NCBI GenBank assembly: GCA_947470895.1
Contig: CANIVF010000045.1
Location: forward strand, 1-33,037
Length of the DNA stretch: 33,037 nt
Source: Bacteroidota bacterium
GTDB taxonomy: Bacteria > Bacteroidota > Bacteroidia > Cytophagales > Cyclobacteriaceae
Direction of reading: 5' to 3'
Part shown: one piece after another, positions 24,665-32,996 of the stretch
Position numbering within the stretch: position 1 is the stretch's first letter
Layout: every line of letters starts with the position of its first letter
Notes under the pieces: model-generated
The model's input: only the letters and a program-made list of their open reading frames with translations
What the model was told of the DNA's origin: nothing
The model's database searches: none
Program-made: the position numbers and the translations under genes

Positions 24665-25407
24665 ACTGGTACGAATATCCTCTTATCATTTTGGTAGGCT
24701 TTATCGCGGCATTCCTTAACACTGTAGGCGGAGGAGGATCATTGTTCTCTGTTCCTATTCTTACCTTCCTTGGATTGCCCATCACGATAGCCAATGCCAC
24801 CAGCCGTGTAGCTATTCTCTTTCAAAATATTTTTGCCGTTGGCGGATTTAAAAGCAAAGGTGTGGAGCTTCCCTGGCCTTATGCCATCTATCTTGGCATC
24901 TCCTCCTTGAGTGGCGGATTGCTCGGTTCCTTCCTGGCATCGCAAGTGCCTGATCATGTTTTCAAAAAAATATTTGTAGTCGTGATGATCCTCGCGGTGG
25001 GATTGATTTTATATGATCCATTCAAATCGAAAGGAGAAGAAAAACTAACACCCAAGGCTCAATGGACCGGTGCGTTCTTCTTTTTGTTTATTGGCGTGTA
25101 TGGTGGATTTGTTCAAGCGGGAATCGGCTTTTTAGTTATCGCTGTCTTGAGCCTTGTCAATAACCTCAGCCTAGTGAAAAGTAATTATGTAAAAGTGTTT
25201 GCGGCCATTATATACACGGGTGTGTCGGTTATCGTGTTTGCCTACGAAGGAAAAATCAATTGGTCGATCGGATTGATTCTGGCTATCGGTCACGCACTAG
25301 GTGGTTGGTATGCCAGTCGCTGGTCAGTAAAAGCTGGTGAGGTGTGGATTAAGCGCGTGATGATAATTTCTGTTGTTGCCATGGCCGTTGCATTATGGTT
25401 TTCGTAA
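24661..25407 (+). CDS. TauE/SafE-family sulfite exporter-like permease
   Basis: This 248-residue inner-membrane protein of the TauE/SafE (DUF81) family has about eight helices in two related halves. Landmarks are FIAAFLNTVGGGGSLFSVPIL and the mirrored VYGGFVQAGIGFLVIAVLS. Both contain the G-rich motifs of the family. GHALGGWYASRW lies near the end. Family members export sulfite or sulfonates; the substrate here is not determined. The start is GTG 24661 inside the preceding stop (GTGA), showing translational coupling with the SDR. Confidence 0.87.
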   Translation: MNWYEYPLIILVGFIAAFLNTVGGGGSLFSVPILTFLGLPITIANATSRVAILFQNIFAVGGFKSKGVELPWPYAIYLGISSLSGGLLGSFLASQVPDHVFKKIFVVVMILAVGLILYDPFKSKGEEKLTPKAQWTGAFFFLFIGVYGGFVQAGIGFLVIAVLSLVNNLSLVKSNYVKVFAAIIYTGVSVIVFAYEGKINWSIGLILAIGHALGGWYASRWSVKAGEVWIKRVMIISVVAMAVALWFS

Positions 25408-25432
25408 GGACAAAAATAGAACAGCTTAATCT

Positions 25433-25954
25433 ATGGATATTAAACTTAATAAGTCACCATGGAAAGCCATCAAGATGATCTTGCTCTGCTCGATATTCGT
25501 TTTTGGAGGTATATTTCTATTAACCAATTCGGATGCACCTGAGTGGACTGCCTGGATGTGCATTGGTTTCTTTGGACTTGGTTATCCTATAGGGCTATTT
25601 CATCTGTTTGACAGAAGACCTCAAATCATCATCAACGAGATTGGAATTTTTGACCGAACAACATACAAAGACTTTATTAACTGGGATGTTATACAAGGAG
25701 CTTACCTCATCGGTATTTCCAGACAAAAATTTATTTGCCTGGTAGTAGATAAAAAGTACGAACCCTCTGCTAAAAAGGGAATGTTTTATAAAACACTTTC
25801 AAAGTATAATAAAGAACTCGGGGCGCAAGAACTGAATATCTCGTTGGGTCAAATTACCGTTGACGAAATTAAATTAACGGAGTTTATCCAGAGCATGATT
25901 GCAGTTACACCAGAGCACCGAAAGGAAAAACTAAAAGATAGATTAATCGGGTAA
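25433..25954 (+). CDS. STM3941-like membrane protein of unknown function
   Basis: This 173-residue protein has two N-terminal membrane segments (AIKMILLCSIFVFGGIFLL and WMCIGFFGLGYPIGLFHLF) and a C-terminal soluble domain. The pattern IIINEIGIFDRTTYKDFINWDVIQGAYLI resembles STM3941/PH-like domains. No catalytic residues were recognised. It is the last gene of the fmt-folA block, 25 nt after the permease. Confidence 0.65.
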   Translation: MDIKLNKSPWKAIKMILLCSIFVFGGIFLLTNSDAPEWTAWMCIGFFGLGYPIGLFHLFDRRPQIIINEIGIFDRTTYKDFINWDVIQGAYLIGISRQKFICLVVDKKYEPSAKKGMFYKTLSKYNKELGAQELNISLGQITVDEIKLTEFIQSMIAVTPEHRKEKLKDRLIG

Positions 25955-26069
25955 CAATCATTGTTGGTTTTCTGGACCTACATGTATCACCACCAATAGT
26001 CAAAACCTTCTCATTTTTAAAAAGGAAACGGTGCAAACCTGGTTTCACGATATGCCTGATCAATAGAAT

Positions 26070-26086
26070 AAGCGAATTAGTCGCTT
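26070..26086. terminator. Weak hairpin between convergent genes
   Basis: AAGCGA (26070-26075) and TCGCTT (26081-26086) form a 6-bp stem with a 5-nt loop in the 156-nt gap between the STM3941-like gene and the convergent DUF4249 gene. There is no long T run. Confidence 0.35.
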
Positions 26087-26110
26087 TCAACTTTGCATGT
26101 TATTGATAAT

Positions 26111-27280
26111 CTAATCTACCCAGAAAGCTGGTTTGGTCATGGTTGCATCAGGGAACAATTCCAGGCAACTAAACCATCCATTACCTCGAATGTTAAAATT
26201 GACTTCAGGAATCAAACTCTGCTTAGGCACATCATCGCGCGTGATATACATACTTTTCGAATCAACGCCAGCGGCATAAAATATCCCGTTGATGGGAGTT
26301 GCTGTTCCGGCAATCTGAATAAAGGTGTTTGGAATCTTGCCAGTGATGGGTTGAAATAAACTGCCGATCGCGTTCTTTTGTTCTGTTATGCTTTTGAAAA
26401 AACGGAAAGAATTGAGTGTTAACGTAGATTGGGTAACTTCTGTATGAACCTTAAACATGAACATCCATTGATCCAAAGGAATTCTATAAATAAGCAATGC
26501 ATTGTAGTTCGCTTTAGCGGCTAACAAAGCGTCACTCAATATGGGGGCGTTATTAGTAAGTTTATACCAACACGTGCAGCATTCGCATGGGCCCACGTCT
26601 TTAAATATTGGTATGCGAGAGTTTCGAGGCGCTGTATTTCGCAAACCGGTGCATAGGGGAACGAGATTACATTTACCAAACTCCTCGGGTATCGGATAAC
26701 ACCCCTGAGGTTTATCTGGATCATATTTTTCAGGATGAGTAATAGACTTGAATGTGGCGGTCATGTTCCACATATAGCGCGTTTCTGAGCCAGTGTTACC
26801 TGTTGAATTTGCCTTCAGATCAAATCCATATTGTTCAACACCAGCCTGGTCTAATTTTAAATTGAAATCATGATACAACGTATCGACCGTGCCGGGTGTT
26901 AAGATAGTATCGGGCAAGGATTCATAAATCCTGTCATCAAACAATTCAATTCGTATTTTATAAACGCCACCGATCCTGCCCTTCATTCCTGTAGCGCTTG
27001 TTTCATACAAACCTGCTTTCACTTCGGTTAATTCCTCATGGTTACCCAAATCGTCCATCAGGATAATTTGCTTTGCAGAAACGGGAGTTCTTAAGTATTC
27101 TGTTGATTGCGTGTCGAAACTTCTGCTGATAGTAACCTGGTATGGCCCGGGCAGGTTGGTGATGTGACCATCGATAGCAATAGGTAAATCATACGGCAGA
27201 TTAATATCAAAATTAATCCGGTCAATGCACGAAGCTAACAGGAGAATGGAGATGATCGATATGTGTTTAGTGGAAATCAT
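26111..27280 (-). CDS. DUF4249 family lipoprotein (copy 1)
   Basis: This 389-residue predicted outer-membrane-side lipoprotein has the lipobox LLLASC (Cys about 17) after MISTKHISIISI. The N-terminal beta-sandwich region begins INFDINLPYDLPIAIDGHIT. A cysteine-rich motif, CECCTCWYKL, lies near residue 240, and the C-terminal part ends GWFSCLELFPDATMTKPAFWVD. The family usually sits beside a TonB-dependent receptor and is thought to take part in nutrient uptake, but no receptor gene is here. It is a tandem paralogue of the upstream gene, with identical residues over about 44 positions near the start. Confidence 0.88.
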   Translation of the reverse strand: MISTKHISIISILLLASCIDRINFDINLPYDLPIAIDGHITNLPGPYQVTISRSFDTQSTEYLRTPVSAKQIILMDDLGNHEELTEVKAGLYETSATGMKGRIGGVYKIRIELFDDRIYESLPDTILTPGTVDTLYHDFNLKLDQAGVEQYGFDLKANSTGNTGSETRYMWNMTATFKSITHPEKYDPDKPQGCYPIPEEFGKCNLVPLCTGLRNTAPRNSRIPIFKDVGPCECCTCWYKLTNNAPILSDALLAAKANYNALLIYRIPLDQWMFMFKVHTEVTQSTLTLNSFRFFKSITEQKNAIGSLFQPITGKIPNTFIQIAGTATPINGIFYAAGVDSKSMYITRDDVPKQSLIPEVNFNIRGNGWFSCLELFPDATMTKPAFWVD

Positions 27281-27334
27281 GAACTTGAATATACCAAAAA
27301 AATCAATTTAGGATTCGTATTCCAAGAATGATTA

Positions 27335-28471
27335 CTAGTCCACCCAGAAACTTGGTTTGGTCGTTGTCGCATTGGGGTATAACTCCAGGCAACTAAACCA
27401 CCCCATGCCCTCAATATTAAAATCAACTTCAGGAATGAGACTCTGATTGGGCACATCATCACGCGTTATATACATACTCTTCGTGTCAATGCCAGCAGCA
27501 TAAAATATACCGTTGACAGGGGCTGTTGTTCCGGCAATTTGAGTAAACGTGGTAGGGATCTTTCCTGTGACCGGCTGAAATAAACTTCCGATCGCATTTT
27601 TTTGATCTTTTATGCTCTTGAAAAAACGGAATGTATTATCCGTAAGTGTAGACTGAGAAACCTGCGTATGGACTTTAAACATGAATATCCAATCAACCAA
27701 TGGAATTCTATAAATGGGCAACGTATTATAGTTTCCATTCGCTGAAATTAAATCGTAACTCAATATGGGGGCGGTGTTAAATAGTTTATACCAACATGTA
27801 CAACATTCGCACGGATCAACTCTTATACCATGCCGCAAACCGGTGCACAATGGAATAAAATTACATCTACCAAACTCTTCTGGTATTGGATAGCATCGAC
27901 TCCTTCTCGGATTAGTTAACTCGGGATGGGTAATTGATTTAAACGTACTCGTCATACTCCACATATAGCGAGCCTCCGAACGATCATTACCTTTTGCATC
28001 AACCTTCAGATCAAATCCATATTGTTGCTCCCCCGCTTCATTTAGTTTCGAATTGAAATCATGATATAACCTATCGATGCTTCCCGGAGGCAAGAGCGTG
28101 TCGGGCAACGACTCATAGATTCTGCCATCGAATAATTCAATTCTTATTTTATAAACGCCTCCAATCCTGCCTTGCATTCCGGTAGCACTGGTTTCATATA
28201 ACCCGGCAGCTACTTCAATTAATTCTTCATTATTACCTAATTCATCCATCAGGTTAATGTGCTTTGCGGAAACAGAAGTTCGCAGATATTCAGATGATTG
28301 TGTATCGAAACTTCGGGTAATAGAAACCTGGTATGGCCCTGGTAGATTGGTAATGTGACCATCGATTGCAATGGGTAAATCATAGGGCAGATTAATATCA
28401 AAATTAATCCGGTCAATGCACGAAGCTAACAGGAGAATGGAGATGATCGATAGTAGTTTAGAGGCACTCAT
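27335..28471 (-). CDS. DUF4249 family lipoprotein (copy 2)
   Basis: This 378-residue paralogue of the next gene downstream starts at ATG 28471 (MSASKLLSIISILLLASC) with the same lipobox. A GTG at 28477 is possible but less likely. From SIISILLLASC to PGPYQV it is identical to copy 1. The rest is similar but diverged, and the central Cys motif (PCECCTCWYKL) is kept with a shorter stretch before it. It begins 8 nt after the paaN remnant's stop. Function unknown; by family, outer-membrane nutrient handling. Confidence 0.87.
   Translation of the reverse strand: MSASKLLSIISILLLASCIDRINFDINLPYDLPIAIDGHITNLPGPYQVSITRSFDTQSSEYLRTSVSAKHINLMDELGNNEELIEVAAGLYETSATGMQGRIGGVYKIRIELFDGRIYESLPDTLLPPGSIDRLYHDFNSKLNEAGEQQYGFDLKVDAKGNDRSEARYMWSMTSTFKSITHPELTNPRRSRCYPIPEEFGRCNFIPLCTGLRHGIRVDPCECCTCWYKLFNTAPILSYDLISANGNYNTLPIYRIPLVDWIFMFKVHTQVSQSTLTDNTFRFFKSIKDQKNAIGSLFQPVTGKIPTTFTQIAGTTAPVNGIFYAAGIDTKSMYITRDDVPNQSLIPEVDFNIEGMGWFSCLELYPNATTTKPSFWVD
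28389..28453 (-). repeat. Near-identical 5' block shared by the two DUF4249 genes
   Basis: About 60 bases here (from GCAGATTAATATCAAAATT to GGAGATGATCGAT) occur with essentially no change at about 27199-27260 in the other copy. The remainder of the genes shows clearly more differences. The pattern points to recent duplication or gene conversion at the 5' ends. Confidence 0.7.
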
Positions 28472-28478
28472 AAACACC

Positions 28479-28883
28479 TTATGCCTTCACCGGCTCCCTG
28501 TGCCCTACCCAGGTAAATCGCTTCGTTACATATTCCGGATTGGTGAATGATGCATTGCCCGAGGGGTCTCCTCCCGTCACATGAAAATCGGAGAAGGCTG
28601 CATTTTGATTCATGTAAATGCCTCCAACGAGGTTAAAAGAAACGGGTGTTGCTGCCAAAGACATTTCATCAGCAATTTTTTCTCTTACAGCTGCATCAGT
28701 CGTGTAGGCTCCGCGCGAAATGGCAGCATGTTTTTGTGCTAACTCCCGCGCTAAGGCAATCGACTTATTTTTTGTTCTGATCAATAATGCAATCAGCCCG
28801 AAAAGTTCTTTGCTGAAAATTTCTTTCTTATCGACTAACCCTTCAATCACTACTAGAGTAGCCACGCGTGCATTAACAAACAT
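28479..28883 (-). pseudogene. paaN: C-terminal remnant of a PaaN-like aldehyde dehydrogenase
   Basis: The 134-residue open frame reads as the last quarter of a phenylacetate-degradation aldehyde dehydrogenase (normally about 550 residues). Landmarks are KELFGLIALLIRTK, ALARELAQKHAAISRGAYTT, FNLVGGIYMNQNAAFSDFH and ASFTNPEYVTKRFTWVGHRE. The NAD-binding domain and the catalytic Cys region are absent, and upstream lies a different gene. Conserved positions are changed (FGP to FGL, HGAI to HAAI) and a few codons seem missing after IRTKN. It is very probably non-functional, although the frame is still open. Confidence 0.78.
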
Positions 28884-28962
28884 CGAGTTTATATATAAAT
28901 ATCAGTACAAACATGGCTACCATACCAAGCAAAAACATTTTTACATCACGTGAGTTTATCAT
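28873..28962 (-). CDS. Candidate 29-residue single-pass membrane peptide
   Basis: ATG 28962 opens a 29-codon frame, MINSRDVKMFLLGMVAMF and so on, ending KLDVC before TAA at 28873-28875. It has a short charged N-terminus, one membrane-length hydrophobic helix and a basic C-side residue. It starts 9 nt after the DUF4197 stop in the same direction, so it could be the second gene of that operon. It overlaps the first codons of the paaN remnant in another frame. No homologue is recognised with certainty. Confidence 0.45.
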   Translation of the reverse strand: MINSRDVKMFLLGMVAMFVLIFIYKLDVC

Positions 28963-28971
28963 TTTTATGAT

Positions 28972-29691
28972 TTACTTCGTTTGAGCCCCAAACACTCTCT
29001 TCAATAACTCAGTGGTCCTGGCGATAGGATCTTGCCGGATATTTTTTTCTTCCTTCGCAATCATGGTAAACAATCCTTGCATCGCCAGGTCGGTAGCATA
29101 ATCGTTCAGGTCTGGATTTACTTTCTGCACTAACGGAATGCTGTTGTATCGATTAACAACATCACCATAATATTTCGTAGCACTTACTTTATCAAGCGAT
29201 GCCTGAATCATGGGCTTGAATTTTTCTTTCAGCTGTGTGCTGGTGGTGCGTTTTAAAAACTGTGTGGCAGCATCGGGTTCCCCTTTCAATATCGCCCAGG
29301 CATCATCAATCGTCATTTGTTTAATGGCCGCAATAAAAATGGGTTTTGCTTCTTTCGCTGCATCTTCGGCTCCACGATTGAGTGTCATCACAAACTTATC
29401 AACCTCGCCACCCAAACCGATTTGCCTTAAGCGGTCTTCTACCTTCTTCACATCAGGAGGAAACGGAATTTTAATTTCAGAATTCTTAAAATAACCATCA
29501 GCCTGCGACACCAGGTCAGATCCTTTTGATATTCCATTGATTAACGCTTCTTTAAGTCCTTCACCCACTTCGGCCGTGGTGAGTGGCTTATCACCATTCA
29601 ACATTTTGTTTCCATCAGTGATGGCCTGGTTGATTTGGGCAGTAGTACACGCGAGACAGCCAACTAAAACAAATATTAAGAGTTTATTCAT
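28972..29691 (-). CDS. DUF4197 domain exported protein
   Basis: This 239-residue protein of the DUF4197 family is largely helical. I placed the start at ATG 29691 (MNKLLIFVLVGCLACTTAQ), giving a signal peptide with a possible lipobox LVGC at Cys12. The body has the family's order: TTAEVGEGLKEALINGISKG, IPFPPDVKKVEDRLRQIGLG, LNRGAEDAAKEAKPIF, DAWAILKGEPDAAT and KVNPDLNDYAT. It is periplasmic or outer-membrane anchored. The molecular role of the family is unknown. Confidence 0.88.
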   Translation of the reverse strand: MNKLLIFVLVGCLACTTAQINQAITDGNKMLNGDKPLTTAEVGEGLKEALINGISKGSDLVSQADGYFKNSEIKIPFPPDVKKVEDRLRQIGLGGEVDKFVMTLNRGAEDAAKEAKPIFIAAIKQMTIDDAWAILKGEPDAATQFLKRTTSTQLKEKFKPMIQASLDKVSATKYYGDVVNRYNSIPLVQKVNPDLNDYATDLAMQGLFTMIAKEEKNIRQDPIARTTELLKRVFGAQTK

Positions 29692-29751
29692 AAGTATGTA
29701 ATTCAGTACCAAGTTAGGAAAACTATGCGTTACCCTTCAACAATAATGAAT

Positions 29752-29781
29752 TTGGAGTGCGGTTTTATAACGGCTATTTTG
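29752..29781 (+). promoter_or_regulatory. Candidate cinA promoter
   Basis: TTG (29752-29754) followed 20 nt later by TATTTTG (29775-29781) is one base short of the TAnnTTTG form. It lies 45 nt before the GTG start of cinA. Confidence 0.35.
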
Positions 29782-29825
29782 CAAACTGTTTACCCTTAAT
29801 TACCCCCACTTACTAACCTACTATC

Positions 29826-31073
29826 GTGAAAAAGATACTAGCTGAACTGCTCACCATTGGTGACGAGATACTTTACGGGCAAATTGTTGACACCAACTCG
29901 CAGTGGATGAGTGTAGAGTTAGACAAAATCGGTGTTAAGGTCATTCGCAAAACAACGGTAGGCGATGAAGAGCAGGAGATTCTTACCGCTTTCGCGGAAG
30001 CAGAAAAAAGAGCTGATGTTATCTTAATTACCGGAGGCCTTGGCCCCACCAGTGATGACATGACCAAACCACTGCTTGCCAAATATTTTAACTGTGTATT
30101 AGACATCAATGAAGAAGCACTTGCTGAAGTAACGGAGTTTTTCAAGAGCAGGGGAAGAGAACTCACGGAACTGAACCGACAGCAAGCGGCATTACCAAAA
30201 GCGTGTGAAAAAATAACTAACCCCGTAGGAACAGCGCCTGGCATGTGGTTCAACAAAGGCGAAAAAGTGTTTATGTCGATGCCCGGTGTGCCGCACGAAA
30301 TGAAGATGATGATGACCGAGCAAGTGTTACCTCGCCTTACAAAAAAATATCAACTCCCGGTCATTCATCACAAAGTAATTCGCACCATTGGTGTAGGTGA
30401 ATCTTTCCTGGCTGAAAAAATTGCTGATTGGGAAAACTCATTACCATCGCATCTCAAACTTGCTTACCTGCCAAGTCTTGGAGAAGTAAAACTAAGACTC
30501 ACCGGTTTCGGTCATTCATTAAGCGAGTTGGAAAGAGAAACGAGTGAGTATACCGAAAAATTAAAAGAGCCTGCTGGCGAATACATTTATGGCTATGGCG
30601 AAACGCCCATTGAAGTCGTGATTGGAAATACATTACGAGAAAAGAAATTAACCTTGTCCATTGCCGAAAGTTGCACCGGTGGATTTCTCTCACACCTGAT
30701 GACGAGCGTTCCTGGCAGCTCTGATTATTTTCTTGGCGCGATGATTCCCTATGCTTATGAAATTAAAATGCGTCAACTTGGTGTGAAGCCAGAGACATTG
30801 GAAAAATTTGGAGCCGTAAGCGAACCCACCATTATTGAAATGGCAAATATTGTGCGCGCTAAATTCAATACAGATATAGGCGTGGCCACCAGTGGCATTG
30901 CCGGACCAGGTGGTGCCACTCCTGACAAACCTGTCGGCACCGTTTGGATTGCTTATTCGGATAAACATCATACTGTAACCAAAAAACTTCAGCTATCGAA
31001 AGACCGCATGATCAATATTCGTCTCGCTTCGATGGCGGTGTTGAATCTAATAAGGTTAAGTATCCCTGAATAG
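29826..31073 (+). CDS. cinA: CinA family nicotinamide mononucleotide deamidase-related protein
   Basis: This 415-residue cytoplasmic protein has two domains. The N-terminal MoCF-like / pyrophosphatase domain (LLTIGDEILYGQIVDTNS, LITGGLGPTSDD, MPGVPHEM) covers residues 1 to about 250. The C-terminal CinA NMN deamidase domain (SIAESCTGGFLSHLMTSVPGSS, GVATSGIAGPGGATPDKPVGTVW) covers about 260-410. The enzyme recycles NMN to NaMN in NAD metabolism. The start is GTG 29826 (MKKILAELLTIGDE). It lies upstream of the NAD-reducing hydrogenase genes, but a functional link is only suggestive. Confidence 0.95.
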   Translation: MKKILAELLTIGDEILYGQIVDTNSQWMSVELDKIGVKVIRKTTVGDEEQEILTAFAEAEKRADVILITGGLGPTSDDMTKPLLAKYFNCVLDINEEALAEVTEFFKSRGRELTELNRQQAALPKACEKITNPVGTAPGMWFNKGEKVFMSMPGVPHEMKMMMTEQVLPRLTKKYQLPVIHHKVIRTIGVGESFLAEKIADWENSLPSHLKLAYLPSLGEVKLRLTGFGHSLSELERETSEYTEKLKEPAGEYIYGYGETPIEVVIGNTLREKKLTLSIAESCTGGFLSHLMTSVPGSSDYFLGAMIPYAYEIKMRQLGVKPETLEKFGAVSEPTIIEMANIVRAKFNTDIGVATSGIAGPGGATPDKPVGTVWIAYSDKHHTVTKKLQLSKDRMINIRLASMAVLNLIRLSIPE

Positions 31074-31156
31074 CGATCGCGATTTCGAAACGAAAAAACT
31101 CAAAGTAGCCGCCAAGTAATTTCTTCGATATTTTTTATCAAACGGCAACGATTGCA

Positions 31157-31170
31157 ATGATTTTTATCAT
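31157..31170 (+). promoter_or_regulatory. FNR/CRP-type dyad upstream of hoxF
   Basis: ATGAT-TTTT-ATCAT is a perfect 14-bp inverted repeat whose core TGAT-N4-ATCA equals the FNR core. It ends 51 nt before the hoxF ATG. Control of a hydrogenase operon by oxygen or redox would fit. AT-richness makes a chance match possible. Confidence 0.4.
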
Positions 31171-31221
31171 AGATAGTTAGCAATTAAAAGCTCACCTTTT
31201 GACTGATAAACACGACCGTTT

Positions 31222-32991
31222 ATGAGCTCAAAATCCTCAGTAAAAAAATTTACGGTTGAGCCTGCGCGTTCCGCACTGTTGTCAGAACTCTGGCAACTCC
31301 AACTCAACGAACAACACATCTCGAAAGAATCCATCAAAAACCTGGCATCCCTTCATCAACTCTCCGAGATTGAAGCGGAAGGTGTTGCTTCGTTTTATCA
31401 CTTCTTTCATCAGCAACCAGCTGGCAAGCACACCATCTATCTTAATAACAGCATCATTTCTGAACTGAAGGGCTTTGAGCGAATCAGAGAAACGTTTGAG
31501 CGCGAAACCGGTGCCCGGCTTGGTTCCACTGATCCCACTGGCACGTTTGGACTATATGCCACCCCCTGCATTGGTTTAAGTGACCAGGAGCCGGCCGCCT
31601 TGATCAACTTCTATCCATTCACGAATCTGAATGCACTCAAAGTCAAAGAGATCATAAACAAACTGAAGCAAGGCTTAAAGGCAGAAGATATTTGCGATGC
31701 TCCTTCCGATAATATCCGATACACACCCGCCAATGATCGTACGATCTTCTTCGCTGCATACAATCGCGGTGAAGCAATCAAAAAACTGAAATCGTTAGAT
31801 GCCGAAGGCGTGTTGGAACAACTTAGAATTTCAGAACTGGCTGGACGTGGTGGAGCATTTTTCCCCACCTGGAAAAAGTGGGATATCTGTCGCTCTTATA
31901 AAGACACTCCAAAATTCATTGTATGCAATGCCGATGAAGGTGAACCAGGCACATTTAAAGATCGTGTGTTATTGAACAATCAGCCTGGGTCTGTCCTGGA
32001 AGGAATGACTATTGCCGGGTTTACAGTGGGCGCATCGTATGGAATCATCTACCTGCGCGGTGAATATCGGTGGATTGTAAAACGATTAGAAGAAGAGATA
32101 GACGCTTTCCGCGAAAGCGGTTTGCTTGGCGCGAACGCAGGAGGCATCACTGGTTTCAATTTTGATATTCGGATAGAAATTGGCGCAGGCGCTTATGTGT
32201 GCGGAGAAGAAACTGCCTTGTTGGAATCGATGGAAGGCAAACGCGGTGAGCCCAGAACAAAATGGTTTTATCCCGTAGAAAAAGGCTATCTGCAACTTCC
32301 TACAGTTGTGAATAACGTTGAAACATTCGCAGCCGTAGCACGACTCATTCAACGGGGTTCGTTCGAATATCTCAAACGCGGAATACCCGGTTCAGCCGGA
32401 ACAAAATTGATCAGTATATCGGGCGATTGTCAACGCCCGGGCATTTTTGAAATCGAATGGGGAATGACAGTAGCCGAGTTACTCGACCTGTGTGGTGCCG
32501 AAGATCCTTACTTCATCCAGGTGAGCGGACCATCCGGTGAATGTATTTCCATAAAAGAAAAATACAGGCGAATCTCCATGCTTGACTTGATGGCCAAAAA
32601 AGATATTCGCTGCGGAGGTTCGTTTATGATCTTCAACAGTCATCGCGATCTGGTACAAATCCTGATGAACTTCTCTGAGTTCTTCAAGCATGAATCATGT
32701 GGCGTATGCACACCGTGTCGCGCAGGCAACTTCATCATTCAGCGAAAGCTGGAACGATTGAAAAATGGATTGGCCGACATGAATGATTTGAAAGAATTGA
32801 AAAGCTGGGGCACGATTATGAAAGCAACCAGTCGCTGCGGATTAGGTAAAACCGCGAGCAACAGCGTCATTCAATCACTCGATAAATTCAATGATTACTT
32901 CAGTGCGCGCTTTGCTGCCACTGACAATAGTACGTATAGAAAATTTGACCACCATGCTGCGGTGGAAGAATATGAACGATATAAACCCTGA
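31222..32991 (+). CDS. hoxF: NAD-reducing hydrogenase diaphorase subunit HoxF (NuoE-NuoF fusion)
   Basis: This 589-residue subunit of a soluble NAD+-reducing [NiFe]-hydrogenase passes electrons between NAD(H) and the hydrogenase Fe-S chain. Residues 1 to about 150 are a NuoE-like domain (EGVASFYHFFHQQPAGKH, TPCIGLSDQEPA) of the fused HoxF type, lacking the four Cys of a [2Fe-2S] site. Residues about 175-560 are NuoF-like: CNADEGEPGTFKDR and GAGAYVCGEETAL (FMN/NAD), SGPSGEC, and the [4Fe-4S] ligands Cys493, Cys496, Cys499 and Cys539. The glycine loop, normally GRGGAGFPTGLKW, reads GRGGAFFPTWKKW (208-220). A 2Fe-2S protein gene follows 5 nt on. A formate-dehydrogenase-linked homologue is the main alternative. 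Confidence 0.85.
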   Translation: MSSKSSVKKFTVEPARSALLSELWQLQLNEQHISKESIKNLASLHQLSEIEAEGVASFYHFFHQQPAGKHTIYLNNSIISELKGFERIRETFERETGARLGSTDPTGTFGLYATPCIGLSDQEPAALINFYPFTNLNALKVKEIINKLKQGLKAEDICDAPSDNIRYTPANDRTIFFAAYNRGEAIKKLKSLDAEGVLEQLRISELAGRGGAFFPTWKKWDICRSYKDTPKFIVCNADEGEPGTFKDRVLLNNQPGSVLEGMTIAGFTVGASYGIIYLRGEYRWIVKRLEEEIDAFRESGLLGANAGGITGFNFDIRIEIGAGAYVCGEETALLESMEGKRGEPRTKWFYPVEKGYLQLPTVVNNVETFAAVARLIQRGSFEYLKRGIPGSAGTKLISISGDCQRPGIFEIEWGMTVAELLDLCGAEDPYFIQVSGPSGECISIKEKYRRISMLDLMAKKDIRCGGSFMIFNSHRDLVQILMNFSEFFKHESCGVCTPCRAGNFIIQRKLERLKNGLADMNDLKELKSWGTIMKATSRCGLGKTASNSVIQSLDKFNDYFSARFAATDNSTYRKFDHHAAVEEYERYKP

Positions 32992-32996
32992 GCATC

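Noticed and set aside
25953-25965. AACAAT-C-ATTGTT palindrome at the STM3941-like stop
   Set aside because: One-base spacer cannot form a hairpin, and no regulator or gene start is near. Probably chance.
29873-30256. 127-codon reverse frame inside cinA
   Set aside because: Antisense shadow of the conserved MoCF-like domain.
31122-31136. A second FNR-like site (CGAT...ATCAA) upstream of hoxF
   Set aside because: The spacing is wrong and one half-site is imperfect, so it was not listed as an operator.
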